Assembly: GCA_001512485.1 (NCBI GenBank)
Contig: LFRV01000023.1
Span: 1 to 55,208 of the forward strand
Source: Clostridiales bacterium DTU069
GTDB taxonomy: Bacteria; Bacillota; Clostridia; DSM-8532
Length of the DNA: 55,208 nucleotides
Reading direction: 5' to 3'
The notes under the pieces were generated by a model that saw nothing but the letters and a program-made list of their open reading frames with translations, ran no database searches and was not told the DNA's origin. How positions within the stretch are numbered: the stretch's first letter is position 1; every line of letters begins with the position of its first letter. Position numbers and translations under genes: made by a program. Shown in pieces: positions 29,701 to 40,114 of this stretch.

Positions 29701-31455
29701 ATGCATAAACTCGAAGATATTAATGAAACAGCCGCAATACAGGTTAAAAACAAGATACTGATTAACATGCCATTTATCATTATCGCATGCGTAATTCCCG
29801 TTATACATTGGCATATTCGTGTTATGCACAATGAAGAGATGGGAATGGTGTTGCTGAAAACAACGTGGTATGATGATTATTTTAATTTAATAAAGGCTGT
29901 TTTTCTGTTATTTGCCGTATTATTAATGTTTATAATATATTTATTTAATCGGGATACGGATATTGGTTTTCCAAAAGTATTTATGTTTCCCGTTTTTTAT
30001 TTTCTCTTTGTTTTGCTGTCGACGTATAAATCCAGTTACCCGATTTCCGCGTTTGTTGGAATAATTGATCGCTACGAAGGCTGCCTTACGCAGTTTTGCT
30101 ATATGCTGACGCTCATCTTTTCATTTTATCTGATCCGGGATTTGCGGCAGTATATTGCAATAACTAAGTTTATGTTAATTGCATCGATTATTGTTGCTTT
30201 TGCCGGTATTCTGCAGTTTACAGGAGTAAATGCCTCAGAACCGGCGTATACGGTTTCATCGACAATCGGCAACTCGAATTACGTTGGAACTTATTCCGTT
30301 ATTATGCTTCCCTGCGCTGTTTCAATCGTATTTTATGAACAGGATTTCGCTAAAAGAGCATGTTTTTTGCTTCTGTTTATTGGCTCAGCGCTGTTCCTGC
30401 TTTTCGGATCAATGTCCGGGGCGGCTTTCGGTGCGGCATTTATAGCCGCTGCCGTGTTTGCCGTTTTCATGCGCAGGGAAATCATTAAGCAGTATAAATG
30501 GTTTATTGCGTTGATGGTTTACGGAATATTTATATTCTTATTAATAAATTCTTATTCAAAAGGTTTACTGCTGGAGGAATTGAAAAAAATGTACCCGTTT
30601 CACAATGAGAATGGGAATAAACTGTATTTTGAAGATGTAAACCTTTCGGGCGAATCCGCGTCTATTAAAACAAACAGATGGACTTTGAATATAAAATGCG
30701 ATAACGACGGATTTGGTTTCAGTGACGAGTTAGGGAAGCCTGTTGCGGTTCAAAAAGATCATGAAATGCAAAAGCTTTATTTTTTTGATCGTTATACGGG
30801 CATAACCGGTTTATTAAGGGAAAACGAAGAATTTCAGTGGCTCATGCTTGATATAGAAGGAAAGGACATAGAGTTTGTAAAATATGACGGTAAACTGCAT
30901 GTTGTCGGTTATAATGGATTGATAACCGACATTGAGCATCCTGAAACATTCGGGTTTAAAGGCAGGGAGTCATTCGCGTCCGGACGCGGATATATATGGT
31001 CAAGAGCGTTGCCGCTGCTGAAAAAAGCCGTTTTTTTAGGTTACGGCCCGGACACGTTTACCTATATATTCCCACAGAATGATATAGCCGGTAAGCTGAA
31101 CTACGGCGCGATATGGGTTATTATCGGCAAACCGCATAACTGGTACCTCCAGGTTGCTCTCGGTTCGGGAATATTATCCCTTGTTTTTTTGTTGTGTTTC
31201 ATATTATGGTTTATTATAAAATCGATGAAACTTCTCGCAGCCCGTTCGCATCAAAGAAACAACGGTGGGAATAGCGAAGAAAGGGTTTTTTTATGCGCGG
31301 CATTGTCCGCCGTAATCGGGTATTTAGCTGCCGGTGTATTCAATGACAGCGTTGTTGCGGTATCTCCGATTTTTTGGATGATGCTTGGGTTTGGCATCCG
31401 GATGCTGAAAATAAGCGAAACTAATGCGCAATTAAATTTATACGGAGGTTCATAA
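29701..31455 (+). CDS. O-antigen ligase/polymerase-like membrane protein
   Basis: The 584 residues have about ten membrane helices and a Wzy_C-type core. A large extracytoplasmic insertion of about 110 residues (near 300-415) is followed by [29 protein letters not shown] and [14 protein letters not shown], matching the usual R-W--A and G-GP--F ... HN-YL pattern of O-antigen ligases and polymerases. It probably joins or polymerises a lipid-linked glycan. I chose ATG 29701, which leaves the upstream gene intact; the open frame to 29641 overlaps it. The ribosome site is weak. The stop overlaps the next ATG (TAATG), so translation is coupled to exonuclease III. Confidence 0.85.
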   Translation: MHKLEDINETAAIQVKNKILINMPFIIIACVIPVIHWHIRVMHNEEMGMVLLKTTWYDDYFNLIKAVFLLFAVLLMFIIYLFNRDTDIGFPKVFMFPVFYFLFVLLSTYKSSYPISAFVGIIDRYEGCLTQFCYMLTLIFSFYLIRDLRQYIAITKFMLIASIIVAFAGILQFTGVNASEPAYTVSSTIGNSNYVGTYSVIMLPCAVSIVFYEQDFAKRACFLLLFIGSALFLLFGSMSGAAFGAAFIAAAVFAVFMRREIIKQYKWFIALMVYGIFIFLLINSYSKGLLLEELKKMYPFHNENGNKLYFEDVNLSGESASIKTNRWTLNIKCDNDGFGFSDELGKPVAVQKDHEMQKLYFFDRYTGITGLLRENEEFQWLMLDIEGKDIEFVKYDGKLHVVGYNGLITDIEHPETFGFKGRESFASGRGYIWSRALPLLKKAVFLGYGPDTFTYIFPQNDIAGKLNYGAIWVIIGKPHNWYLQVALGSGILSLVFLLCFILWFIIKSMKLLAARSHQRNNGGNSEERVFLCAALSAVIGYLAAGVFNDSVVAVSPIFWMMLGFGIRMLKISETNAQLNLYGGS

Positions 31456-32210
31456 TGAAGCTTGTATCTTGGAATGTGAACGGTATCAGGGCTTGTATAG
31501 GAAAAGGATTCCTGGATTTTTTTAAAGCCGTGTCCGCCGATGTTTTCTGCATACAGGAAACAAAAGTACAGCAGGGCCAGGTTCAACTGGACGCAGGGGA
31601 TTATTATCAATACTGGAATTATGCCGTGAGGAAGGGTTATTCGGGTACGGCTCTTTTTTCAAAGAAAAAGCCGGTTTCGGTTACCGATGGTATCGGCGCT
31701 AACGAGCATGACAGCGAAGGCAGGGTCATAACGGCGGAATACGACAATTTCTATGTTGTAACGGTATATACGCCGAATGCCCAGCGTGAACTGGCAAGGC
31801 TTGATTACAGGATGGAATGGGAGGATGCTTTCAGGGCATATGTAAAAAAACTTGACAGCATAAAACCTGTAATTATTTGCGGGGATATGAATGTCGCGCA
31901 CAATGAAATCGATTTAAAGAATCCGAAGTCAAACCGCAACAACGCAGGATTCACCGACGAGGAAAGAGGAAAAATGACGGAGCTGATAAACGCCGGCTTT
32001 ACCGATACATTCCGTTATCTGTATCCGGACAGGGAAGGCGCGTATACATGGTGGTCGTATATGTTCAGGGCGAAAGAAAAGAATATAGGCTGGCGCATAG
32101 ATTATTTTCTTGTTTCGGACAGGATAAGGGATAAGATAAAAGACGCGGTTATATATTCGGATGTAATGGGTTCGGATCACTGCCCCGTGGGACTCGAAAT
32201 TGACATATGA
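31455..32210 (+). CDS. xth: Exodeoxyribonuclease III
   Basis: This is an AP endonuclease and 3' repair exonuclease of base-excision repair. The 251 residues carry [12 protein letters not shown] at the start, the metal-binding [22 protein letters not shown] and the C-terminal [11 protein letters not shown]. The start ATG overlaps the previous stop by one base. Pairing with a glycan polymerase-like gene has no known functional sense. The next gene is convergent, eight bases away, with no visible terminator. Confidence 0.97.
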   Translation: MKLVSWNVNGIRACIGKGFLDFFKAVSADVFCIQETKVQQGQVQLDAGDYYQYWNYAVRKGYSGTALFSKKKPVSVTDGIGANEHDSEGRVITAEYDNFYVVTVYTPNAQRELARLDYRMEWEDAFRAYVKKLDSIKPVIICGDMNVAHNEIDLKNPKSNRNNAGFTDEERGKMTELINAGFTDTFRYLYPDREGAYTWWSYMFRAKEKNIGWRIDYFLVSDRIRDKIKDAVIYSDVMGSDHCPVGLEIDI

Positions 32211-32218
32211 GTTATGCG

Positions 32219-34051
32219 TTACTCCTGCCAGATGCTCGGTTTTACCTTTCCGATGAGTTCAATTGACAGCATGTCGACAAGGCCGTTAATCTCCGCGGTA
32301 TAGCCCGGACCGTGTTTCACAAGAGGAATCCTTTTAGATATGAAACCGTTGTTATCAAAAACACGGAGACTCACGGCTTCGCATTCATCACCGGAATAGA
32401 ACAGCCTGAAATCGGTCGCGTGCATTTGAATAATATTGGCGTTGTCTACGGAAAGAGTTTTCAGCTTTCCGCTGAATGCATACCCTGTGTTCGATAAATA
32501 TTTGCATGAATGAAAATAATAAGCATGCTCATTGTCGTAATTATAGGTTTTTTCCTCAGCGTGCTTCTTCCATGACTCGTCGATAAAATTACGCATTGTG
32601 TCCGTTGTCACGCGCGAGCCGCAGTAGCCTGAAAATATGCTGTTGCGTGTAAACGAAGGATAGTCATACCATATGTTCCCGAGAAGTATAACAGACTGTT
32701 CCGGCATGTTTTTCAAAAGACCCGCGTCGATTGCTTTTTCCGCAACAAGCCGGAGGTATGTTGTCTGGTTTTTATACTGAAGCACTTTCCTGTTTTCCTG
32801 CATAACGAAAAGATGCAGAAACAGGGCAAGCAGAACCGTTAATGCGATAAAAACCGTTTTTACGGCATTTCGTTTAATATGTCCCAGAATGAATTCGTAC
32901 AAAAGAATGAGCAGGAGAACAAACCCGAAACGTATAATGTAAATTGTCAGGTAGCCATCACCCCACTGAAGGTTTTGCTGATATTTCCGGGATATGCCTG
33001 TTATAAATGCCGGACACGCAATAAGCAGAAAAGACAGGCCAATAAGGAACTTCGTTCCGGAAAGCTTAAGGTTTACCTTTTTTTTATTCACAACCAGAAC
33101 CGGTAACAGGTAAGCGAATACAGCAGCCGTTGCAATATCAAGAAAAGTGATTCCCGATTTAAAGCTGTTCAGGAAAGAGCTTAATTTGGTGCCCGTATAT
33201 AAAATCAAACTTGAAAAGCCGGGCAGTGCCGCAGCCGTCTGTTTTATTGACGTTACTGTTATTTTCCTGATATCCGGATTGAAATTTATTCCGTCATATG
33301 AGTGAACTGCATTCATTGAGAAATAAATATAAACAATAAAGCAGCATACCGCTGCTGCAACATATGGTATGGACACCCTGACGGTTTTTTTAAGTCTGTC
33401 CGCTCCGGTGTCGTCAAACAAATGGAACGCCGCAAGGGGGTAGACCAGAACGATAGGGTACGATGATTCATATGTGAGAAGGCTTATAATATAAAGAATC
33501 GCACTAAGCGCTAAATAGCCCTTTTTTCCCGTATCACGGTATTTTTTCATAAGTATCAGCGATACCGACAAATAAATGACAAGGGTTTGTATAAACATAT
33601 AGTATCCTATCGTGGGATCGTCTTGCCGGGACAGGCAGAAAAAAAGGGCCGGGAAAAGAATAAGCACAGCGTAAAAAAGCCTGTCGGAGCCTGAATAAGC
33701 CTTTGCCATATGCGCGAAGCAAAAAACAGCGAGAATATTCATAACAAGAATATAAATCCTGTATTTTGTTATTGTGTTTAAAAAGTAAAACGTAAGAAAC
33801 CGCTGTATAATGTGCGCCGGAAAAAACCTTCCGAGCTTTACGATATAGTAATCCATCTGATTGGCCATGAATCCGTACAGGCTTCTGTTCTCATACTGCA
33901 TGACGGTGTGTATGTTTCTGCTGACAACATCATCTCCATAATACCAGCAGGAGAATATGGGATAAAAACATAAAAGCATGAACCCGGCAAGAGCAAAATG
34001 GGCCATATGCCTGTTCAAAAATTTTACTGCCGGATTATCGTCAATGTCCAT
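32219..34051 (-). CDS. Polytopic membrane protein, possible GT-C-type glycosyltransferase
   Basis: The 610 residues contain about eleven membrane helices, with a soluble C-terminal part of about 150 residues. The first outer loop has FSCWYYGDDVVSRNIHTVM, an Asp-Asp pair near the end of helix one that fits the catalytic loop of GT-C enzymes using lipid-phosphate sugars, but the family is not certain. Similar proteins are annotated as glucosyltransferase-domain or DUF6056 proteins; I cannot confirm. The ATG at 34051 has GGGTGG six bases upstream; the open frame to 34168 would overlap the start region of the divergent neighbour. Confidence 0.78.
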   Translation of the reverse strand: MDIDDNPAVKFLNRHMAHFALAGFMLLCFYPIFSCWYYGDDVVSRNIHTVMQYENRSLYGFMANQMDYYIVKLGRFFPAHIIQRFLTFYFLNTITKYRIYILVMNILAVFCFAHMAKAYSGSDRLFYAVLILFPALFFCLSRQDDPTIGYYMFIQTLVIYLSVSLILMKKYRDTGKKGYLALSAILYIISLLTYESSYPIVLVYPLAAFHLFDDTGADRLKKTVRVSIPYVAAAVCCFIVYIYFSMNAVHSYDGINFNPDIRKITVTSIKQTAAALPGFSSLILYTGTKLSSFLNSFKSGITFLDIATAAVFAYLLPVLVVNKKKVNLKLSGTKFLIGLSFLLIACPAFITGISRKYQQNLQWGDGYLTIYIIRFGFVLLLILLYEFILGHIKRNAVKTVFIALTVLLALFLHLFVMQENRKVLQYKNQTTYLRLVAEKAIDAGLLKNMPEQSVILLGNIWYDYPSFTRNSIFSGYCGSRVTTDTMRNFIDESWKKHAEEKTYNYDNEHAYYFHSCKYLSNTGYAFSGKLKTLSVDNANIIQMHATDFRLFYSGDECEAVSLRVFDNNGFISKRIPLVKHGPGYTAEINGLVDMLSIELIGKVKPSIWQE

Positions 34052-34290
34052 TATAAACCACCCTGTATTATCATTGCACGGTATATGTGAAATATCCCGG
34101 GCACGCACCGCTGTGCGTTTTGTAAGCTCGCTTATTTTTGCGGCTTTTTTTGAACGGCGGAAATACACTGCTTGTACTAATTTTTATTGTCCGGCATAAA
34201 ATGAAATATGGTTCTTTAAAAGAGTGTGTATTGTTAGTCCGTATTTATTTAAAGGATTTGATCATTATTCGCGGCCGGGAGGCGTCCGTA

Positions 34291-37008
34291 ATGGAAGCTA
34301 TAAGAGTTATTCCAAACAATGCAGGGTACAGAAAAAAATCAGCCGGGTTAACTTATCGTGAAGCTAAAAAGAGACAGGAGATTTATGGTAAAAACGTATT
34401 GCAGTACAGAAAAAAACGATCATGGTTAGTTATTCTGCTTTCACAGTTTACGGATTTCATGGTTCTTGTTTTGTTGGGTGCGACGGCGTTGTCGATGATT
34501 ATGGGTGAAATCACCGAAGCGCTGACGATTCTTGTTATCGTCCTGTTGAATTCGCTTTTGGGTTTTTATCAGGAGATCCATACCGAAAAAACAATGGAAG
34601 CTCTTGCACGGCTGGCTGCTCCGAGAGCAAAAGTTTTCAGGGATAATGAATTGTGTGAATTGCCGGCGGATGAACTTGTCCCGGGTGATTTGATATTGCT
34701 TGAAGCAGGCGACAGGATACCGGCAGACGGATATCTTATAGAATCAAATGAATTTCAGGCAGATGAGTCGCTTCTTACCGGCGAATCGATGCCGGTCATG
34801 AAGAATGCGCTGCCTGAGGGCACAGTTTTCAGTGAAGAAAAAAGAACACAGAATAAGGCACTCGTGTATATGGGCTGTACAGTAGCGGGCGGGACCGGAA
34901 AAGCAGTTATTACCGGGACCGGAATGGATACGGAAATGGGCAAAATCGCCCGCATGATCCAGCAGGCGCAGCCGCAGGATACCCCTCTGCAGAAAAAGCT
35001 CGAAACGCTGGGAAGCAATATAGTGACAGGCTGCTTTATTATTTGCGCTATAGTATCGGTAACGGGGATTATCCGCGGCGAAAATGTTTTTTCAATGCTG
35101 CTTGCGGGTATAAGTCTTGCCGTTGCGGCAGTTCCCGAAGGCCTTCCCGCGGTTGTTACAATCGCGCTTGCCCTCGGAGTGGGGAGAATGGTAAAAAGAA
35201 ACGCGCTTGTAAAAAAGCTTCCGGCGGTTGAAACGCTTGGATGCGCAACAGTAATATGCTCCGATAAAACAGGAACGCTGACCGAAAACAAAATGCGCGT
35301 CGTGTCAGTTTACAGCGGGAGAACAAGGTATCAGGTTGTCGTCGACAAACAAAAGCATAAAGGCAGGATTACGCTCCAGGGGAAACCTGTCGATCCGAAA
35401 AAACTGACTGGTCTGGATCTTATGATGACGACCGGAATTGTCTGCAGCAATGTTAATTTTCATGGGAAGGATGACGAGCAGCCGGACAGCAGCGATTATA
35501 GCACTTTTTTCGGGGATCCTACCGAGGTGGCGTTAGTGCGGATGGCTACCGAAAGCGGTTATGATCCGGAAATGACCATGTCAGAAATTCGCAGGATAAG
35601 GGAAATCCCGTTTGACTCGAACAGGAAAATGATGTCGGTGATATGCGAAAATTCTTTAAAAGAGAAAATTGTTTTTTCAAAAGGCGCGCCCGAAGTGCTT
35701 GTTAAAAAGTGCACGCATATTCTCGTCGCGGACATGGAACGCGCTATTATGGACTATGACTTTGAGCGTATATTGAGGGAGAGCAGTCGGATGGCACAAG
35801 GCGCCCTGAGGGTAATTGGCATGGCTTATCGTGTGATTGAGGATGAAAAAGATATTGCCGAAAATCCTGAATATGGGCTTACATTTATCGGTCTGGCGGG
35901 AATAATGGATCCGCCGAGGCCTGAAGCGTATGATGCTGTTGAACAGTGTAAAATAGCCGGAATAAAGCCGGTTATGATCACGGGTGACCATAAAGAAACG
36001 GCACGCGCGGTAGCGGCGGAATTAAAAATTATTGAAGACGGTCATAACGTTATTACCGGTGATGAACTGGAAAACATGAATGATAACGAGCTTAAGGCGC
36101 GGCTCGAGGATACTTTTGTCTTTGCGCGCGTGCTTCCGAAACATAAGCTGCGGCTTGTAAAGGCATATAAAGAAAACGGCCATATTGTGGCGATGACAGG
36201 TGACGGAATAAACGATGCGCCTGCGGTAAAAGAAGCCGACATTGGAGTTGCGATGGGTTGTTCGGGAACTGATGTTACCAGGGAAGCGGCATCAATGATC
36301 CTTATGGACGACAATTTCTCGACAATTGTTGCCGCTATTGAAGAAGGGCGCAATATATATAATAATATACGCAAGTTCATTCGCTATCTGTTATCGTGCA
36401 ATATAGGAGAGGTGCTTACAATGTTTCTCGGAATGCTTATCGGCATACCGGTTCCGCTGCTGCCTGTGCAGATCCTGTTTGTAAATCTTGCCACCGACGG
36501 GCTTCCGGCAATCGCCCTCAGCATGGAGCCCGGGGATAAGAATACGATGAAACAAAAACCAAGAAACCCGAACGAGCATATTTTCTCAGGCCTGTGGAGG
36601 TTAATACTTGTTCGCGGTATTTTAATAGGGGTATCTACACTACTGTCATTTATAACGGTATATTCAATGTCGGGCAGTGTGGAATCCGCGAGAACGGCAA
36701 CACTGGTTACTCTTGTTCTGAGCCAGTTAATACATGTTTTTGAATGCAAATCCGAAACAGAATCAATATTTAAAATACCGTTCCTTAACAACTTATGGCT
36801 TATCGGCGCAGTATTCGTTTCAATATGCCTTCTTGCGGGGGTTGTGTATTTACCGTTCCTGCAAAAGCTTTTTAAAACGGTTTCGCTTTCAGCCGAGTAT
36901 TGGCTTCCGGTTGCAGGGTTCAGTATGCTAGTGCCGGCGGTAAGCTCGTTTTTAACTGGGCTTTTTAAAAATATTTTTTCTTCCCGATACCATTTTGAAA
37001 AGGTATGA
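34291..37008 (+). CDS. P-type calcium-transporting ATPase
   Basis: It pumps Ca2+ (or possibly another divalent cation) out of the cell at the cost of ATP. The 905 residues have T163-GES in the actuator domain, phosphorylation site D325 in SDKTGTLTEN, GDGINDAPAVKEAD from 637 and the Ca2+-ATPase motif AVPEGLPAVVTIALA on helix 4. About ten membrane helices are present. ATG at 34291 follows GGGAGG by eight bases; the open frame to 34138 encodes a hydrophobic leader with no support. Its last 57 bases overlap the end of a convergent glycosyltransferase gene. Confidence 0.95.
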   Translation: MEAIRVIPNNAGYRKKSAGLTYREAKKRQEIYGKNVLQYRKKRSWLVILLSQFTDFMVLVLLGATALSMIMGEITEALTILVIVLLNSLLGFYQEIHTEKTMEALARLAAPRAKVFRDNELCELPADELVPGDLILLEAGDRIPADGYLIESNEFQADESLLTGESMPVMKNALPEGTVFSEEKRTQNKALVYMGCTVAGGTGKAVITGTGMDTEMGKIARMIQQAQPQDTPLQKKLETLGSNIVTGCFIICAIVSVTGIIRGENVFSMLLAGISLAVAAVPEGLPAVVTIALALGVGRMVKRNALVKKLPAVETLGCATVICSDKTGTLTENKMRVVSVYSGRTRYQVVVDKQKHKGRITLQGKPVDPKKLTGLDLMMTTGIVCSNVNFHGKDDEQPDSSDYSTFFGDPTEVALVRMATESGYDPEMTMSEIRRIREIPFDSNRKMMSVICENSLKEKIVFSKGAPEVLVKKCTHILVADMERAIMDYDFERILRESSRMAQGALRVIGMAYRVIEDEKDIAENPEYGLTFIGLAGIMDPPRPEAYDAVEQCKIAGIKPVMITGDHKETARAVAAELKIIEDGHNVITGDELENMNDNELKARLEDTFVFARVLPKHKLRLVKAYKENGHIVAMTGDGINDAPAVKEADIGVAMGCSGTDVTREAASMILMDDNFSTIVAAIEEGRNIYNNIRKFIRYLLSCNIGEVLTMFLGMLIGIPVPLLPVQILFVNLATDGLPAIALSMEPGDKNTMKQKPRNPNEHIFSGLWRLILVRGILIGVSTLLSFITVYSMSGSVESARTATLVTLVLSQLIHVFECKSETESIFKIPFLNNLWLIGAVFVSICLLAGVVYLPFLQKLFKTVSLSAEYWLPVAGFSMLVPAVSSFLTGLFKNIFSSRYHFEKV

Positions 37009-37827
37009 ATCAAAATAGCCAATACCGTTGTCTTTAGCGCGGGCGATAAAAAACTTTTTTATCTCGAGGCGGTGTTCGTCGTATAACTGGATGCTTTCGA
37101 ACAATTCTTTATATGACTCGAAAAGTTTTATTTTCATGCTTACAATGTTCTTCAGCGTACATTGCCTCTCGACAAGGCTGTTTTTGTTTTTGACATAGTA
37201 ATATACCGGTACGTTTAAAGAAGCAAAAGTTTCGGAATATCTTATGTAGTCGAGATTGAACAGGAAATCCTCGCACCAGCTTATATCGGTGCAACATGAT
37301 ATCCTGTGGGCGGTTACAATATCTCTGCGGTAAAGCTTATTCCACATAACGCCGTAGTAAAAATTTGCCGGAGCCTTAACCATATATGACAGGAACTGTT
37401 TTTTATTCATTACTTTTTCGGTATCAATATGGCCTTTTTCGGCTTTTTTATCGTTAATAACCCTGTAAAAATTGGCTATTACCATGTCACACTGTGTTTT
37501 TTGGATCTTTTCCACTAATGATTTAGTTGAGTTTTTAGGTATCCAGTCATCACTGTCGACAAACTGCAGGTATTCGCCCGATGCGTTTGATATTCCGATA
37601 TTCCGGGTATCGGAAACGCCGGAGTTGCCTTTATTAATTAAAATTATCCGTGGGTCCTGTTTCGCGTATTTCCTGCAAATAGACATGCTGTTATCGGTAC
37701 TGCCATCATTTACGATTATTATTTCGGTGTTTCGGTATTTCTGGTTAATTATGCTCTCAATACACCTGGCCAAAGTTTTTTCAGAATTGTAAACCGGTAC
37801 AATAATACTGACCAATGGTAAGTGCAT
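36952..37827 (-). CDS. Family 2 glycosyltransferase
   Basis: The 291 residues begin with PLVSIIVPVYNSEKTLARCI, followed by IIIVNDGSTDNS and QFVDSDDW, the nucleotide- and metal-binding marks of GT2 enzymes. It lacks membrane helices, so it acts on a membrane-linked acceptor from the cytosol. GGAGG precedes the ATG. Along with the polymerase-like and GT-C-like genes nearby it suggests surface glycan synthesis, though the three are not in one operon. Its 3' end overlaps the ATPase gene on the other strand by 57 bases. Confidence 0.93.
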   Translation of the reverse strand: MHLPLVSIIVPVYNSEKTLARCIESIINQKYRNTEIIIVNDGSTDNSMSICRKYAKQDPRIILINKGNSGVSDTRNIGISNASGEYLQFVDSDDWIPKNSTKSLVEKIQKTQCDMVIANFYRVINDKKAEKGHIDTEKVMNKKQFLSYMVKAPANFYYGVMWNKLYRRDIVTAHRISCCTDISWCEDFLFNLDYIRYSETFASLNVPVYYYVKNKNSLVERQCTLKNIVSMKIKLFESYKELFESIQLYDEHRLEIKKFFIARAKDNGIGYFDSYLFKMVSGRKNIFKKPS

Positions 37828-37923
37828 ATTGTATCCTCCAAAAGTTCATATTGTGAAACAGCGGCATATACCTGTATAAATCAGGTACATGCAATGTTTA
37901 TTAATATTATATCATGAGTTTTA

Positions 37924-37941
37924 AGAAAATCGTAAGATTTT
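37924..37941. repeat. Short perfect hairpin, GTAA loop
   Basis: GAAAATC, loop GTAA, GATTTTC. It lies upstream of the glycosyltransferase on the minus strand and of the next plus-strand gene. No T run follows, so its role is unclear. Confidence 0.4.
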
Positions 37942-38095
37942 CACGACACTATTCACGCGGATCCTGATTCGGGTGTTTCGTTTCCTTGGGCGCCAAAGTA
38001 CATACCAAAATTGATTACAATTTAAAACATGGTGTCCGGACTTGTTATATGGTATATTTAGGTTATTGAAAAACCATATTATGGGAGGTGAAATC

Positions 38096-38425
38096 GTGAA
38101 TGTATATAAAAAAATTATAGGCAATATTGGTCTTGTTCTTGAAGAGACGGGTTCTTTTTCGTCGGACAATACTGAAACGTCCGTATATTGCCTTTATGTA
38201 ACAAACTACTCAAAAGAAAGAATCACCGGAAAAATTGTTCTCGGAACTAATCCGGCAGCAGAAATATATCCCGGAGACAATATTATGATGTCGGTAAAGC
38301 CGGAAGGCACCGTTACAACGGAATTTAACGTTACCAGGCCAATAATTTCTAATAAGCCCGAATTGCTTATATCAATTCAGCCGGACGAAGGAAACGAAAT
38401 AAACGCAAGGTTTGAAACAGAATAA
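38096..38425 (+). CDS. Hypothetical protein, beta-rich
   Basis: The 109 residues are mostly alternating hydrophobic strands (SVYCLYVTNYSKERITGKIV, later EFNVTRPIISNKPELLISIQ), without membrane helices or signal peptide. The pattern resembles an immunoglobulin-like or small beta-sandwich protein; I do not recognise the family. The start is GTG after GGGAGGTG. Upstream in-frame ATG at 38042 has no ribosome site. It lies between a divergent glycosyltransferase and gcvT, and its function cannot be inferred. Confidence 0.65.
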   Translation: MNVYKKIIGNIGLVLEETGSFSSDNTETSVYCLYVTNYSKERITGKIVLGTNPAAEIYPGDNIMMSVKPEGTVTTEFNVTRPIISNKPELLISIQPDEGNEINARFETE

Positions 38426-38605
38426 TTTTGTTATTGAATTTACCCTCAAAAGCTTACGGATAAAGGATATAAAGAATTTTTATCTTATCTTGATAATTTG
38501 GAAAAAATAATAAAGGATGTAAGGACTAAAAATTGTGACAGAAATATATAAACTGTTCCCTTTTTTAAATTTAAGGGTTAGAATAAAGTTAAGGGAGGGA
38601 ATAGT
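38426..38605. other. Gap before gcvT
   Basis: I see no glycine riboswitch here. A start-less reading of about 35 codons (from about 38436 to 38547, plus strand) reads YPQKLTDKGYKEF...LDNLEKIIKDV and looks coding-like, but it has no ATG, GTG or TTG with a ribosome site. The ribosome site of gcvT is AGGGAGGG. Confidence 0.4.
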
Positions 38606-39700
38606 TTGAAAAAAACACCGTTGTATGAAAGCCATATAAAGCTTGGCGGCAGGATCATCGAGTTCGGGCAGTGGCTTTTGCCCGTGCAGTATACGGGTAT
38701 AATCGAAGAGCACGAACAGGTCCGTAAAGCCGCCGGGCTTTTTGATGTGTCGCATATGGGCGAGATACTCGTAACGGGCCCGGATGCGGCAGCTTATATT
38801 CAAAAACTGATTACGAACGATATTGAATCCGCAAAAGACGGACAGATAGTTTATTCCCCAATGTGCTATCCTGCGGGAGGCACTGTCGATGATTTGCTTG
38901 TTTACAAATTCTCTGGCGAAATGTATCTTTTAATTGTAAACGCAAACAATACGAACAAGGATTTTGAATGGATGCTTGAAAACCTTGAAGGAAGGGTGGA
39001 CATTAAAAACGTTTCGGATGACTATGCGCAGCTTGCGATACAGGGACCGAAAGCGCAGGAAATACTGCAGAAAATAACGTCCTGCCCGCTTCGTGAATTA
39101 AAATTTTTCAGGTTTACCGAGAGCGTTTTGCTGGACGGGATAAAGGCAATTATCTCACGAACGGGATATACCGGTGAGGACGGGTTTGAAGTATATATAT
39201 CGCCTGAAAACGCGGTTTCGTTGTGGGATAAATTATTGGAAGCGGGAGCGGACGACGGCCTTGTCCCGGTAGGACTTGGCGCAAGGGATACGCTTCGCCT
39301 TGAAGCAGCACTTCCGTTATACGGAAACGAGCTTGACAGCGATATAACTCCCCTCGAAGCCGGGCTTGAAAGGTTTGTTAAGCTTAACAAGGAAGGCTTT
39401 ATCGGCCGAGAAGCACTGCTCAGTCAATATCAAAGCGGAGTCAAAAGAAAGCTTGCGGGCTTTGAAATGCTGGAAAAAGGAATCCCAAGAAACGGGTATT
39501 CAATACAGAAAGATGGAAAAATTATCGGACATGTTACGTCCGGAAGTTTTTCACCAAGCCTGAAAAAAAGCATAGGTCTGGCACTGGTAGAATCCGTTTA
39601 TGCCGGGGAGGGCACCGAACTGGATATTGTAATCCGCGGCAGACCTGTTCGGGCGGTTTGTATTCCTTTGCCTTTTTACAATAAAAAATATCAAAAATAA
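38606..39700 (+). CDS. gcvT: Aminomethyltransferase (glycine cleavage T protein)
   Basis: It transfers the methylene group from the lipoyl arm of GcvH to tetrahydrofolate and releases ammonia. The 364 residues have the family starts KTPLYESHIKLGGRIIEFGQ and LLPVQYTGIIEEHEQVRKAA, GLFDVSHMGEILVTGP, ISRTGYTGEDGFEVY and the C-terminal GHVTSGSFSPSLKKSIGLA. It is the first gene of gcvT-gcvH-gcvPA-gcvPB. Confidence 0.97.
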   Translation: MKKTPLYESHIKLGGRIIEFGQWLLPVQYTGIIEEHEQVRKAAGLFDVSHMGEILVTGPDAAAYIQKLITNDIESAKDGQIVYSPMCYPAGGTVDDLLVYKFSGEMYLLIVNANNTNKDFEWMLENLEGRVDIKNVSDDYAQLAIQGPKAQEILQKITSCPLRELKFFRFTESVLLDGIKAIISRTGYTGEDGFEVYISPENAVSLWDKLLEAGADDGLVPVGLGARDTLRLEAALPLYGNELDSDITPLEAGLERFVKLNKEGFIGREALLSQYQSGVKRKLAGFEMLEKGIPRNGYSIQKDGKIIGHVTSGSFSPSLKKSIGLALVESVYAGEGTELDIVIRGRPVRAVCIPLPFYNKKYQK

Positions 39701-39729
39701 AAGCTGTTTGTATTGAAAGGAAGGTATTT

Positions 39730-40113
39730 ATGAACGAGTTTGAAATCAAAAAATATTCAACGGAGCATGAATGGGTTGGCGTAGATGGGAATAAAGCGTA
39801 TATAGGCATTTCCGAATTTGCGGCAAATTCCCTCGGAGAAATCGTATACGTCGAACTCCCCGAATTGGGAAGCGAATTGAATGTCGGTGACGTATTGGGC
39901 GTTGTTGAATCGGTTAAAGCCGCCTCCGATGTGTATTCTCCGATATCCGGCAAGGTAGTTGAAATAAACGAGGAACTTACCGATAATCCCGAAATTATCA
40001 ACGAAGACCCTGAAAATAGTTGGATAGCCGTGCTGGAAATAAGTGATCCCGCACAGTTGGATGAACTGATGGATGAAAAGGAATATGAAGAATACTGTGC
40101 CGAGGAGGAATAA
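39730..40113 (+). CDS. gcvH: Glycine cleavage system H protein
   Basis: It carries the lipoyl arm that shuttles the aminomethyl group. The 127 residues have the lipoylation site K63 in VVESVKAASDVYSPISG and the usual STEHEW near the start. AAGGAAGG precedes the ATG. It lies 29 bases after gcvT and one base before gcvPA. An acidic tail (DEKEYEEYCAEEE) closes the protein. Confidence 0.97.
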   Translation: MNEFEIKKYSTEHEWVGVDGNKAYIGISEFAANSLGEIVYVELPELGSELNVGDVLGVVESVKAASDVYSPISGKVVEINEELTDNPEIINEDPENSWIAVLEISDPAQLDELMDEKEYEEYCAEEE

Positions 40114-40114
40114 A

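Noticed and set aside
38042-38095. Longer start for the small beta-rich protein
   Set aside because: The ATG at 38042 has no ribosome site, whereas GTG 38096 follows GGGAGGTG at good spacing.
38426-38605. Glycine riboswitch ahead of gcvT
   Set aside because: No paired glycine aptamer consensus could be recognised in the gap.
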